Below are positions 19,301 through 26,546 of a DNA stretch of 34,408 nt, in pieces; the stretch's first letter is position 1; each line of letters starts with the position of its first letter. The position numbers and the translations under genes are program-made. The DNA lies in NCBI GenBank assembly GCA_028291605.1, contig JAQGHS010000138.1, positions 1 through 34,408 of the forward strand, in the 5' to 3' direction. This DNA is from Planctomycetaceae bacterium. Lineage in GTDB: Bacteria > Planctomycetota > Planctomycetia > Planctomycetales > Planctomycetaceae. The notes under the pieces are model-generated. The model had not been told where the DNA came from. It saw only the letters and a list, made by a program, of their open reading frames with translations, and ran no database searches.

Positions 19301-21733
19301 ATCAAATACCGGCGAGAACGTGCCGGAGGTCGTGCCGGGTTCGAATGCCAGCCCGGGATCACTCAGATTGACCACGGTGCCGTCGGTCCAGCTCACTCCG
19401 CTACTGCTCGTGGCATTGGTTACGGACGAGAGCCACAGACCAGAATCCTGAGTCGGTGGCCCCAGCGATACCGTCGTATCATAAATCGCGCTGGTCCCTC
19501 CGTCTCCGTCGGTCAATACCATGCTGACCGTGCGTGCCCCGAGGGTCGGATTGCTCAAATCCGAGTTCCGGTAAGTAATGTTCTCGATCAACGCGGCCGT
19601 ACTGATTTCATCAGCGTTCGTATTGAGCGTAATGACCAGATCGACTCCGTCCGAACCGCCGGTCAATGTCCCAATGATCGTTCCGCCGTAGGTGACGTTG
19701 GTCCCGGACACTCCGATTTGCCCTGCATCGGTCCCTTGATTGCGCACGTTCAGGATGTCTTCGGCGGAGTCACTGCCCGAGGCTAACGACACGGTCAGTG
19801 TGCCGGTATTGAAGTTGGGCGAATCGATGTCGGTGATGGTCGTATCGGATCCCCGCTCGATGACGATGGGCCCGCCCCCCGCCGTATAGCGCAGGAGGTC
19901 TCCTTCCAATCCAGAGATCGCTGGGCCACTGGTGTCCGAATGGACCGAGATCATGGCGACGGTCCAGTCATCTCCATCCAGGGTCCAGGAGTTGGTGACC
20001 GACGCGGCGCCCGCTGTTACCGTTCCACCGCCATAAGAAATGTCCCCGACGTCATCCCAGTACTCAGTCTGGCCTGCGCCGGGTGTGGAAGTGGTACCGT
20101 GGTGTGCATGGACGACCCCGAACACCAGATCGCCAGTCTGAGACGCGATCGTTGCCGAGCCGAAGCTCGAGTCACCATTTGTTGTTGCGAAATGTTGTAC
20201 GGGATTGGACTGATCTACGCCGGTGAACGTCATGACGCCAATCACCGCGCCATGGTAGCTCGACCCTGTCAGATTGACGACCACATTGTGGGTGCCGGGC
20301 GTCGGTGACAGCAGTTCCCAGAACTCCATGCGCGAATGGGTACCGACTTGACTTCCGACACCGATGCGAGTCAGCGCAACTCCGTTATAGGTGACCGAGC
20401 TGCCAATGCTGCCGTGCGGGTCAATGGCGATGCTGACCAGCATCAGCCGATTACTTCCCGACGTCGTGTGCGACAGTGTGGTTGAAAGCACTCCATCAAT
20501 TGCGACACTGGAAGCGGAATCCACTGCAACATTCAGCAGATTCGTCCAATTCTGCTGTACGGTGTCGCTCACCGCGACGGCTGTCTCAATACTTCCCGTG
20601 CTGTATTCCAGATTCCAGTCACCGCCAAACAGGGCACTGCCTGTGTTGTTGGAACTGGCGCTGACATCCGCGCTGGTCAGTTGGCTTAACGTGCCCAACA
20701 ATTGGACTCCACCAGCACTGGCTGCCACCTCGCAACCGTAGAGCAGAATGTCGGCATCAGTTGATAGCGCAGCCTGCCAGGACTGAAATTCGCCTTGGTA
20801 GTTCGCGACCAGATCCTGTGTCAGCCAGACGTCCCCCATTTTGACCGCACCCGCGGTCCCGTGCGAAAATACGTGAATTGCATCGATGTCATGCCGTCCG
20901 CGCAGGGTATCCGTGATCTGCTCGATTCCATCATGCCCGCTATCGAGAACGATCACTTCGATCTGTCGATCAGACGTGGACTGGCTTTGTAAATCCGCGA
21001 CGATCTGCTGGTAGTTATCAACCTGAGAATCGACAAACGCCACTTCGGTGCGGTGCGTGGCAGGCTGCGGCGCAGACACGAGTACAAGGCCGCTGCCGAT
21101 CGATCCGGTATGGTCAGAGTCGTCCGCGTGCTGGCTGGGTGCTGTCTGTGAATCGATCGTGGCGGGTACATCGGTGCTTGTCTGCTGTGCCGCGCCCGGC
21201 ATCGGTGCAGCATCAGGATGCTCGCTGCTGGTCCCCTGCAGCGTGTCGTCGGCTGGAGATTCCAGCGAGTTACCCGCGACTGGCCCATCAGTCGTGGATT
21301 GGCTCGGTGAGCCCATCAAGTCGGAGTACAACTCTTCGTGAGGAGCCGCTTCCACCCCGGGGTCAACCAACTGCTGCTCGGTCTGAGACGCCGCTAACTC
21401 ATGGAAAGCGGCCTGCTCGGAAGTCGATTCCACGGCAGTCGAAGACGTCGCAGCTTGTGGCGAGACCGAATCGGCACTGGCCTTCTGGCTGCCACTCGAA
21501 TCCGTAGCAGCAATTTGATCGGTCCGAACTTGCTCGGTCGGCGCCGATTCTGCCGAGTCAGGGGCTGGGACCGCCATCGGACTGGCACTCAATAACAGGC
21601 GATCTTCGAGCGCGATGATTTCCACCGCAGACTTCCGCGCCTCGGCCGCCTTTGATCTCCAGGCTTTCCTCAGGGCGTGGCGCAGCTCACTGGTTGCGAG
21701 TTGCGCACGAAATAGCAGATTTCCGAATTGCAT
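10364..21733 (-). CDS. Giant (3789 aa) repetitive surface protein: LEPR-XLL-like N-terminus, DUF4347-like domain, 16 tandem 135-aa repeats, cadherin-like domains, C-terminal TM anchor
   Basis: Single uninterrupted ORF. N-terminus ...VEIIALEDRLLLSASP; DUF4347-type VFSHGTAG...DILLYGCEVAASAGG...LFGGDWNLEYSTG; 16x VNDAPTATIVPASYSVNEQTTLTL... repeats; CSPG/cadherin-like DVNDAPVATVDQYTT...GVLSNDTDVDN; C-terminal hydrophobic segment ATLVTGVFSVGYVIWILRSGTLVATMLSLAPSWIALDPLPIL. Confidence 0.9.
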   Translation of the reverse strand: MQFGNLLFRAQLATSELRHALRKAWRSKAAEARKSAVEIIALEDRLLLSASPMAVPAPDSAESAPTEQVRTDQIAATDSSGSQKASADSVSPQAATSSTAVESTSEQAAFHELAASQTEQQLVDPGVEAAPHEELYSDLMGSPSQSTTDGPVAGNSLESPADDTLQGTSSEHPDAAPMPGAAQQTSTDVPATIDSQTAPSQHADDSDHTGSIGSGLVLVSAPQPATHRTEVAFVDSQVDNYQQIVADLQSQSTSDRQIEVIVLDSGHDGIEQITDTLRGRHDIDAIHVFSHGTAGAVKMGDVWLTQDLVANYQGEFQSWQAALSTDADILLYGCEVAASAGGVQLLGTLSQLTSADVSASSNNTGSALFGGDWNLEYSTGSIETAVAVSDTVQQNWTNLLNVAVDSASSVAIDGVLSTTLSHTTSGSNRLMLVSIAIDPHGSIGSSVTYNGVALTRIGVGSQVGTHSRMEFWELLSPTPGTHNVVVNLTGSSYHGAVIGVMTFTGVDQSNPVQHFATTNGDSSFGSATIASQTGDLVFGVVHAHHGTTSTPGAGQTEYWDDVGDISYGGGTVTAGAASVTNSWTLDGDDWTVAMISVHSDTSGPAISGLEGDLLRYTAGGGPIVIERGSDTTITDIDSPNFNTGTLTVSLASGSDSAEDILNVRNQGTDAGQIGVSGTNVTYGGTIIGTLTGGSDGVDLVITLNTNADEISTAALIENITYRNSDLSNPTLGARTVSMVLTDGDGGTSAIYDTTVSLGPPTQDSGLWLSSVTNATSSSGVSWTDGTVVNLSDPGLAFEPGTTSGTFSPVFDIDTFAGDGNAKVRGLSLVHSTTTIGTGGGSVTLQNGDILFTTEDNESFGGVVGTNKDVWLFRPTTPGDESTGTFSILINSPTASKIRDISLVESTITVGGYTLNAGDLLMTQEGSAYDKNVWLFRATSVGDGTTAGTFAGTSFGFTQQIGAFEFVNQTMTLGDVTLQAGQLVLSVLGNDTVGDNNLPVTKFDLFVLDVIQAGSTTTSTASLLLQGSDVGISAGGEEWDALTIVVSNHAPALSGANNFTTITEDPVSNPGTLLSTIVSGHVTDSDAGAMGGVAVTALDNTNGMWQWSANGGYDWSNFGTPSSTAARLLIADSNTYVRFVPNANWNGTVTNGFTFRAWDQTGGTAGLTADASLNGNSTPFSSNTASSSITVTGVNDAPTATIVPASYSVNEQTTLTLQGTGLSIADVDAASGTVQATVSVVSGTLTASAGTTGVSVAGNGTNSITLSGTITQINNLLAGNLTATLTYINSSNTPAASDTLTLSVSDLGNTGAGGVLTGSDTATIAVTAVNDAPTATIAPASYAVNEQTTLTLHGQGLSIADVDAGPGTVQTTVSVVSGTLTATAGTTGVSVSGSGTNSITLSGTITQINNLLAGSLSATLTYFNSSDAPVASDTLTLLVSDLGNTGSGGAQTGNDTAVITITAVNDAPTATIVPASYSVNEQTTLALQGTGMSIADVDAGSGTVQVTVSVVSGALTAAAGTTGVLVSGSGTSSVTLSGTVGQVNILLAGNLAATLTYFNSSDTPAANDTLTLSVSDLGNTGSGGTLTASDSATITLVAVNDGPTATIVPASYSANEQTILTLHGTGLSIADVDAGAGTVQTTVSVVSGTLTAAAGTSGVSVSGSGTSTVTLTGTVSQINALLAGNLSGTLTYLNSSDTPAASDTLTLAVSDLGNTGTGGVLTGSDMASITITAVNDAPTATIVPASYSLSEQATLILHGTGLSIADVDAGSGTVQATVSVIAGTLTAAAGTTGVSVSGSGTNSITLSGTLSQINNLLAGNLSATLTYVDNSNTPGASDTLTLAVSDLGNTGTGGASTASDSATITVSSVNDAPTATIVPVSYAVNEQTTLTLHGTGISIADVDAGSGTVQATVSVISGTLTASAGTSGVSVSGSGTSTITLSGSISQINDLLAGNLAATLTYFNGSNTPAASDTLTLNVNDLGNTGSGGALTGSDSATITLTAVNDAPTAIIVPASYAVNEQTTLALHGTGLSIADVDAGSGTVQATVSVVSGTLTAAAGTTGVAMSGSGTSTITLSGTITQINNLLTGNLSASLTYFNSSDTPAASDTLTLTVSDLGNTGSGGSLTGSDTAVIAVTAINDAPTATIVPASYSVNEQTTLTLQGTGLSITDVDAASGAVQATVSVVSGTLTASAGTTGVSVAGNGTNSITLSGTISQINNLLAGNLTATLTYINSSNTPATSDTLTLAVSDLGNTGSGGILTGSDTASIVLASVNDAPTATISLPGYSVNEQTTLTLHGTGFSIADVDAGSGTVQATVSVVSGALTATAGTTGVVVSGSGTSTITLSGTISQINDVLAGNLAATLTYFNSSNTPAASDTLTLMVSDLGNTGSGGALTASDTATITVVAVNDAPTATISLPSYSVNEQTSLTLHGTGLSIADVDAASGTVQATVSVVSGTLTALAGTTGVSVTGSGTNSITLSGTVSQINNLLAGSLSATLTYINGSDTPAATDTLTLAISDLGNTGTGGVLTSSDSATIAVTAVNDAPTATIVPVSYAVNEQTILVLHGTGLSIADIDAGAGIVQATVTVVSGSLTASAGTTGVSVSGSGTSTITLSGTVSQINNLLGGSFAATLTYINGSDTPAASDTLTLAISDLGNTGSGGTLTASDSAIITVSAVNDAPTATIVPASYSVNEQTALALQGTGLSIVDVDATSSTVQATVSVVSGTLTAAAGTTGVSVSGSGTSSITLSGTVSQINNLLAGNLTATLTYINSSNTPAASDTLTLAVSDLGNTGVGGTLTSSDSATIAVTAVNDAPTATIVPTSYAVNEQTTLTLHGTGLSIADVDAGSGTVQATVSVVSGTLTATAGTTGVSVSGSGTNAVTLSGTITQINNLLAGGLSATLTYFNGSDTPAASDTLTLSVSDLGNTGSGGAQTGSDSATITLTAVNDAPTATMTPAGYSVNEQTTLTLHGTGLSIADVDAGSGAVQALLSVAEGTLSASAGSTGAVVTGNGTNTITLSGTVSQINSLLAGNLSATLTYINNSDTPVAADTLTLAVSDQGNTGVGGPLTASDSATITVAAVNDAPSATIISANYAVNEQTTLVLQGTGLSIADIDVGSGTVQATLSVVAGTLTASAGTTGVSVSGTGTNTITLSGTLSQINDLLAGNLAATLTYFNGSDTPAATDTLTLEVSDLGNTGLGGALIASDFATINVAAVNDAPTAVIAAGNFVVDEQTTLILHGTGLNIADLDAGSGTVQATLSVISGTLTAEAGTTGVTISGNGTNAVTLSGIVGQINELLAGNLSGTLTYFIDSDTPPPTDTLTLLVSDLHNTGLGGTLTDTDSAVITLNALNDAPVILSNQLTVTEGQTTVVTASNLNATDSDNPRQDLTYTVSNVTHGYFEVVGAEGVSITTFTQLDIDAGRILFVHDGGEVAPTYSVAVTDGNSLVRPAAATITFTDVNDAPVATVDQYTTNQYASLDIPVDTGVLSNDTDVDNTQLTAEVIQQPEHGTVRMNADGSFEYIPDKIFLGRDTFTYVAFDGSATSAVVTVDITVTQGGNGVTTSEDPINTGNHLPSIVTPNPGTPISNNNGHVPILSTPSNTLLDDDYLITGTSPGFKSPRLASIESAGDVYGEDDLLIYLNEEKPLNRTARLTTSKTAATSEVRTVRNDELQDNLDSFQEELERGAKDQQLTDQFVAGAATLVTGVFSVGYVIWILRSGTLVATMLSLAPSWIALDPLPILDSLGDPGRKANDADQSDDSLLSLVASRMSKSSVDSEPERRPPAET
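10500..10650 (-). other. C-terminal transmembrane/anchor segment of the giant protein
   Basis: Hydrophobic stretch ATLVTGVFSVGYVIWILRSGTLVATMLSLAPSWIALDPLPIL followed by a charged tail. Confidence 0.6.
11678..18157 (-). repeat. Sixteen tandem in-frame repeats of exactly 405 bp (135 aa) inside the giant CDS
   Basis: The Val/Ile codon opening each (V/I)ND(A/G)P unit begins at + coordinate 12080 + 405k for k=0..15 (12080, 12485, 12890, ... 18155). The next related boundary (LNDAP) is at 11675. 16 x 405 = 6480 bp. Confidence 0.95.
20560..21050 (-). other. DUF4347-like domain within the giant CDS
   Basis: VAFVDSQVDNYQQIVADLQ...IEVIVLDSGHDGIEQITDTL...DAIHVFSHGTAGAVKMGDVWL...WQAALSTDADILLYGCEVAASAGGVQLLGTLSQLTSADVSASSNNTGSALFGGDWNLEYSTGSIET matches my recollection of DUF4347. 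Confidence 0.75.
21578..21618 (-). other. LEPR-XLL-like N-terminal motif of the giant protein
   Basis: IIALEDRLLLSASP near the N-terminus, similar to the LEPR.LLS consensus described for giant planctomycete/proteobacterial proteins (from memory). Confidence 0.6.
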
Positions 21734-22011
21734 CAGTCGAACCGTCTATTCTTCGGGGCGCAGTGAATTGTTTCACCACGGACTTTCGTCTCCGAAACCC
21801 TAAGTCAGAATTCGAATCCCCACGCGGAGGCGGTTTCCGCAACCGATATTGGGTGAACAGTTAAGTTACGCAAATGTTGATCGTGAGGGTTTTAACGAAA
21901 ACGAGGGTCGGTCTCTCATCTGTCTTTCGCATGCTATAGATAAAGCAGGGATGCCAACGATGTATCAATACTTGAGGACATCCAGTCCGAGCGATTACCT
22001 CGGCATGCTGG

Positions 22012-23982
22012 TTGTCAGTTTCTTCCAGTTTGCTGCTGGACGGTTTCGAGGCCGCAATGCCCGCTAGTTTGTTTCATCGACATCGGAACCCAGCATCTGT
22101 GCATCTGAACAATCCGCAGTGGATTGGCACGATGATCGAGAAAATTCGAAAAACCGTTCCGTCATTGCACGGCAATACGGATAGTGAGCTGAGTGTCCGC
22201 TCGGAAACTCTGAGTGAGACCGTCTGCGGCGGCGTGTCGATTCTGGACGAATCCATTCTGATCCCCGGCCTCGCACTCATGACCGAGGCACTGCGGCGGC
22301 GCACTGGAAAACTGGTTTACGACGTTCAACTGCAGGCGGCCATGGCACTGGCAGTTGGCAGCAGTGTCGAAATGCAGACAGGTGAGGGGAAAACCCTATC
22401 CGTGGGATTGGCCGCCTACCTGCACGCGCTGCAGCGTCGCGGTGTGCATGTCGTCACAGCGAACGCGTATCTGGCCGAGCGCGACTGCCACGATCTGGGG
22501 CCGGCCTACGAAATACTCGGCCTGACCTGCGGTTTCCTGCCGGAAGGCAACAATCTGGCCCTGAAGCGGGCCGCGTATGAATGTGATCTCACCTATGGAA
22601 CTGGATACGAATTCGGTTTTGACTACTTGCGAGATCAAGTTCAACTGCGAAATCATCGCGGCCGCCGCCTCGGCGAAAAGTGCCTCAGCAACTGCCAGCG
22701 TTCCATTTTCAGTGTACAAGAAACGACCCAGCGAGGTTTATGGCGGGCGATCGTCGACGAAGCGGACAACGTCTTGCTGGACGATGCCTGCTCACCACTG
22801 GTGCTGAGCGGCAACACCGCAATGACGGCGGTCGATGAGCAGGCGCATCAACTGGCTCGCCGTACCGCAGCCAATTTACATTGCAATCACGATTTTCGTT
22901 TTGATCACGAGTCCCGTCGCGTGGCGTTGACCGATGTCGGAGTTGAAGCCGTCCACGGCTGCGACCTCAATTCCATTGAACATGTCCTCCAGCGTCCCTG
23001 GATCGATTATGTCGAGCACGCGCTCCAGGCAGAATGGTTGTACCATCGTGACGTGCACTACATCGTGCGCGAGGCTCAGGTGCAGCTTGTTGATGGCACC
23101 ACGGGGCGAGTCTTCGAAGACCGCAAATGGTCTGCCGGTTTACATCAGGCCGTAGAAGCCAAGGAAGGAGTGCTTATCACGGCGGAATCACAACCCCTGG
23201 CCAAGGTGACGCGGCAGCGCCTTTATAAGTCGTACCAAACGCTGACGGGGCTGACAGGGACCGCCACAGGAAGTGAGAGTGAGTTCTTGGATATTTATGG
23301 TCTCCGCGTCATTTCCGTTCCCCTGCGCGTGCCGTCTCAACGGCGCATGGAACGTCCGCGATTCTTCGTAGATGGAGCTGCAAGACTAAACGCGGTGGCG
23401 GCAGAAGTAGGCGAACTTCATCGCACGGGACGACCGGTCCTCGTCGGCACGCGCAGTATCGCAGAGACCGGCGAGCTTTCGGCGCTGCTGAAGCAGCAAC
23501 AAGTTGCACATCAGGTATTAAGCGGAGTTCAGGACGCGGACGAAACCGCCATCATTAGCGCGGCGGGAAATCCAGGTTCCGTTACGATTTCAACCAATAT
23601 GGCCGGCCGAGGCACCGACATCCAGTTGTCCCCCAGGTCTGCCGCTTTGGGGGGGCTGCACGTCATCGTTTCTGGGCGGCACGAAGCCAGTCGAATCGAC
23701 CGGCAGATAATCGGCCGCGGGGCGCGCCAGGGCGACCCCGGATCGGCCCGAGTTTACTGCTCGGGTGACGACTGGCTGGTGCAGTCGTATGGCCCGTGGA
23801 TTCGCGATGCCTTGCGCCGCTACGCCGATTCCCGCGGTGAAGTCGCTCAAGACTTCTCGGTGGCGTTCGACCGAGCCCAACGGAGTTGTGAGCGACAACA
23901 GTGTCAGATACGAAGGCAACTGTACCAGGAGGACCGTCGACGTACTGAAGTCCTGGTGAAACTGGATAGTCGATTAGCATGA
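22012..23982 (+). CDS. Short SecA-like preprotein translocase ATPase (accessory SecA paralogue lacking the canonical C-terminal tail)
   Basis: 656 aa (start uncertain; ATGs at 22057 and 22132 are alternatives). Walker A EMQTGEGKT; DEADNVLLDDACSPLVLSG (cf. SecA DEVDSILIDEARTPLIISG); YIV...VDGTTGRVFEDRKWSAGLHQAVEAKEGV; GLTGTA; TISTNMAGRGTDI; GRGARQGDPGSARVYCS. Confidence 0.88.
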   Translation: MSVSSSLLLDGFEAAMPASLFHRHRNPASVHLNNPQWIGTMIEKIRKTVPSLHGNTDSELSVRSETLSETVCGGVSILDESILIPGLALMTEALRRRTGKLVYDVQLQAAMALAVGSSVEMQTGEGKTLSVGLAAYLHALQRRGVHVVTANAYLAERDCHDLGPAYEILGLTCGFLPEGNNLALKRAAYECDLTYGTGYEFGFDYLRDQVQLRNHRGRRLGEKCLSNCQRSIFSVQETTQRGLWRAIVDEADNVLLDDACSPLVLSGNTAMTAVDEQAHQLARRTAANLHCNHDFRFDHESRRVALTDVGVEAVHGCDLNSIEHVLQRPWIDYVEHALQAEWLYHRDVHYIVREAQVQLVDGTTGRVFEDRKWSAGLHQAVEAKEGVLITAESQPLAKVTRQRLYKSYQTLTGLTGTATGSESEFLDIYGLRVISVPLRVPSQRRMERPRFFVDGAARLNAVAAEVGELHRTGRPVLVGTRSIAETGELSALLKQQQVAHQVLSGVQDADETAIISAAGNPGSVTISTNMAGRGTDIQLSPRSAALGGLHVIVSGRHEASRIDRQIIGRGARQGDPGSARVYCSGDDWLVQSYGPWIRDALRRYADSRGEVAQDFSVAFDRAQRSCERQQCQIRRQLYQEDRRRTEVLVKLDSRLA

Positions 23983-24134
23983 GTTCAATCCGGCAAAGCC
24001 CGTAGTGGGTAGCCATGCTGCTAGAACGCAATGGTGACACTGATTAGAGGTCGAAGCGGAATGTTGGACAGGCCGTTATTCGGCATGCTGTGAAAGTGAA
24101 TGCTGTGAAAGTGAATACAAGGGGCGGTATCGCT

Positions 24135-24989
24135 ATGCAACGATTAGTAATTTCATTCCTGTGCATTTCGCTCACGCTGTTCTGTCATGTCCAAACCGTG
24201 TTGGCAGACAACCTCGAAGGCTTCACTGAGCCTTTCCGTCAAATTGATATCGCGTTTGCGGAAGCCGGAGTGATCGATACGATTCAGGTGTCCGAAGGGG
24301 AAGTGGTCCGCCCCAATCAGGTCCTGGCAGAACTGCGGAAGGAAGTCTTGATTGCGTCACTCGCGGTGGCAGGCAAGTTGAAAGACGCCCGTGGTAAGCT
24401 CAATTCCGCCGCGGCGGAACTGCGTCAACGGAACGCCTATCTTGTGAAGGTGGAAAAGCTACAAGGCCATGTCTCTTCAGAGGAGCTGGCGAAGGCCGTT
24501 CTCGACAAGGACGTCGCAGAGGCACAGTTGCTGGCCGTTAAGGAAGAACTCGAGGTGCGGGAGCTCGAGTATCAGCGGATTCAGGAAGAAATTGATCGTC
24601 GACGAATCCGCTCGCCGATCGGTGGCGTGGTGACTCAGATTCAGAAGGACGTTGGCGAGTATGCTTCGCCGACACATCCAGTCGTCATGACGGTCGTTCA
24701 GCTCAACCCGCTGATGGCCGTGTTCTCGGCGACACCGCAAGCTGCGGGAACTCTCAAGGCAGGCAAGAGCGTCAAGGTCGCGGTGGGAGCCGATACGGCC
24801 AACGCAGATGCGATCGTGCACTTTGTCTCGCCCGTGCTGGATGCACAAAGCGGAACAGTCTTGTTGAAAATTCAAATCCCCAATGCCAACGGGAAGTTTC
24901 GCAGCGGTGATAAATGTCGATTGATGTTGGATACAACCCGAACCGAAGTCACCAAGGCCGAGCCGCGCAAGCCTGCCAAGAAACCTTGA
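24135..24989 (+). CDS. HlyD/RND-type periplasmic adaptor (membrane fusion protein) with signal peptide
   Basis: ORF 24090..24989; ATG at 24135 gives MQRLVISFLCISLTLFCHVQTVLADN. Split lipoyl domain (EAGVIDTIQVSEGEVVRPNQVLAELRKEV ... RRRIRSPIGGVVTQIQKDVGEYA), helical hairpin (GHVSSEELAKAVLDKDVAEAQL), and C-terminal FRSGDKCRLML. Confidence 0.85.
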   Translation: MQRLVISFLCISLTLFCHVQTVLADNLEGFTEPFRQIDIAFAEAGVIDTIQVSEGEVVRPNQVLAELRKEVLIASLAVAGKLKDARGKLNSAAAELRQRNAYLVKVEKLQGHVSSEELAKAVLDKDVAEAQLLAVKEELEVRELEYQRIQEEIDRRRIRSPIGGVVTQIQKDVGEYASPTHPVVMTVVQLNPLMAVFSATPQAAGTLKAGKSVKVAVGADTANADAIVHFVSPVLDAQSGTVLLKIQIPNANGKFRSGDKCRLMLDTTRTEVTKAEPRKPAKKP

Positions 24990-25123
24990 CGATACCTCGA
25001 CCACCGTTGAGCTTGTCCACATTTAGTGGTCGTGTAAATTACTAACAGACTTCACATTGCCTGCTCGACCTTTGGTTCCCCCTGCTCTGTCCTGTGTCGG
25101 TGAGATCTTTGAAAGTACGCTCG

Positions 25124-26545
25124 ATGATCGCCTCCGAACAGACTCCCGAACTCATCACACCGCCGTCCATCCCGGCCGGCGCTGTGATTGAGGACCGGCT
25201 GCAAGTCGAGGCGATGGCGGCCGTCATCGATTTGATCGATCGCCTGGCCGGCGCCAGTTCAATGCAGGCCACCTGCCAGCAACTGGCGGTGGCGCTCCGA
25301 GAGTACCTGGAGTGCAGCGAAGTCTATGTTGGAGTGCCGTCCACGCAAGACGGCCCAGTTCGCATTGTCGGTATCTCGGACAGCAGCCAGAGATCGGACA
25401 ACACTCAATTGGCAGAACTCGCCGACGGAGTGTGCGAAGAAGTGGCACTCCGGCAAAAGCCGGCGGTCTGGCCGCCTAAGGGGCGCGACCGGGGGGGCCT
25501 GCGGATCCACCGTCGCCTGCTCGAGGAACTGGGCGCCACCGAACTCATTTCGGTTCCTCTGATCGATGATCGCGGAGTGCTGCGGGGAGTCTGGTTGCTC
25601 GTGTGGAGAGAGCAACAGCCGTCGCTTCGACGCGACCTCTTCCTCCGTATTGCCCCCGCGCCGATCGCGTCGTTGCTGGAAGTAATCCAACGCGCCGAGC
25701 CACACTGGCTGGCGCGCCAAGTTTCCAAGCTGATCCGTCCAGGCTCGTATCGTCGCTGGCAAACCGTCGTGGCGAGTGTCGCACTCATCACATTGTTAAT
25801 GCTGATTCCCGTGCCGCACGTCGTGACATGTGAGTGCGAATTACAGCCCGTGACTCGCCGGTTCGTCGCCCCACAATTTGATGGCAAATTGGAACGCTCG
25901 TTCGTGAAGCCGGGCGATGTGGTGACTCGCGATCAACTTCTCGTCAAATTGGATGCCAGCGAACTGCGAATGGAGCAGGCGGCCTTGCAGGCCGAACATC
26001 ATCGCACCGCCAAGAAGCGGGACGGTGAACTCGTCGAACGGAACTTTGGAGCAGCATCCGTCTCCAGGCACGAGCTTGATCGCTTCACCACCAAGCTGGA
26101 GCTGCTCGAGCAACGCATTCACAATCTCGAAATCCGCAGCCCCATCGATGGCCTGGTGGTCACCGGCGACCTGCAGCGTGCCGAGGGGATGCCGGTCACG
26201 CGTGGCCAATCCCTGCTCGAAATCGCACCACTCGACAAACTGGCTGTCGAAATTGCCATCCCGGAAGCGGAGGTTCGCCATGTGCACGAAGGGATGCGCA
26301 TCGACATCTCGTTTGAGTCTGGGGCCGACGCTCCGCGATCAGAGAATCTGGGTAGAATCCATCCCCGATCCGAGATTCGCTACGACCACCACGTCTTCAT
26401 CGCCGAGACGGAACTGCCGAACGAGCAGGCCAGGCTGCGACCCGGGATGCATGGTCAGGCTCGAATCCACGTGGGTACCTGTTTTCTGGGCTGGAAGTTG
26501 TTCCATCGCGTTTGGGAACGGCTGACACTGATGGTAGGGTGGTAA
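25124..26545 (+). CDS. GAF-like sensory domain fused through one TM helix to a HlyD-type adaptor
   Basis: ORF 25094..26545 (ATG 25124). N-terminal ~190 aa GAF-like (AVIDLIDRLAGASSMQATCQQLAVALREYLECSEVYVGV...LGATELISVPLIDDRGVLRGVWLLVWRE), TM (WQTVVASVALITLLMLIPVP), then FVAPQFDGKLERSFVKPGDVVTRDQLLVKLD ... LEIRSPIDGLVV ... LRPGMHGQARI. Confidence 0.8.
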   Translation: MIASEQTPELITPPSIPAGAVIEDRLQVEAMAAVIDLIDRLAGASSMQATCQQLAVALREYLECSEVYVGVPSTQDGPVRIVGISDSSQRSDNTQLAELADGVCEEVALRQKPAVWPPKGRDRGGLRIHRRLLEELGATELISVPLIDDRGVLRGVWLLVWREQQPSLRRDLFLRIAPAPIASLLEVIQRAEPHWLARQVSKLIRPGSYRRWQTVVASVALITLLMLIPVPHVVTCECELQPVTRRFVAPQFDGKLERSFVKPGDVVTRDQLLVKLDASELRMEQAALQAEHHRTAKKRDGELVERNFGAASVSRHELDRFTTKLELLEQRIHNLEIRSPIDGLVVTGDLQRAEGMPVTRGQSLLEIAPLDKLAVEIAIPEAEVRHVHEGMRIDISFESGADAPRSENLGRIHPRSEIRYDHHVFIAETELPNEQARLRPGMHGQARIHVGTCFLGWKLFHRVWERLTLMVGW

Positions 26546-26546
26546 C

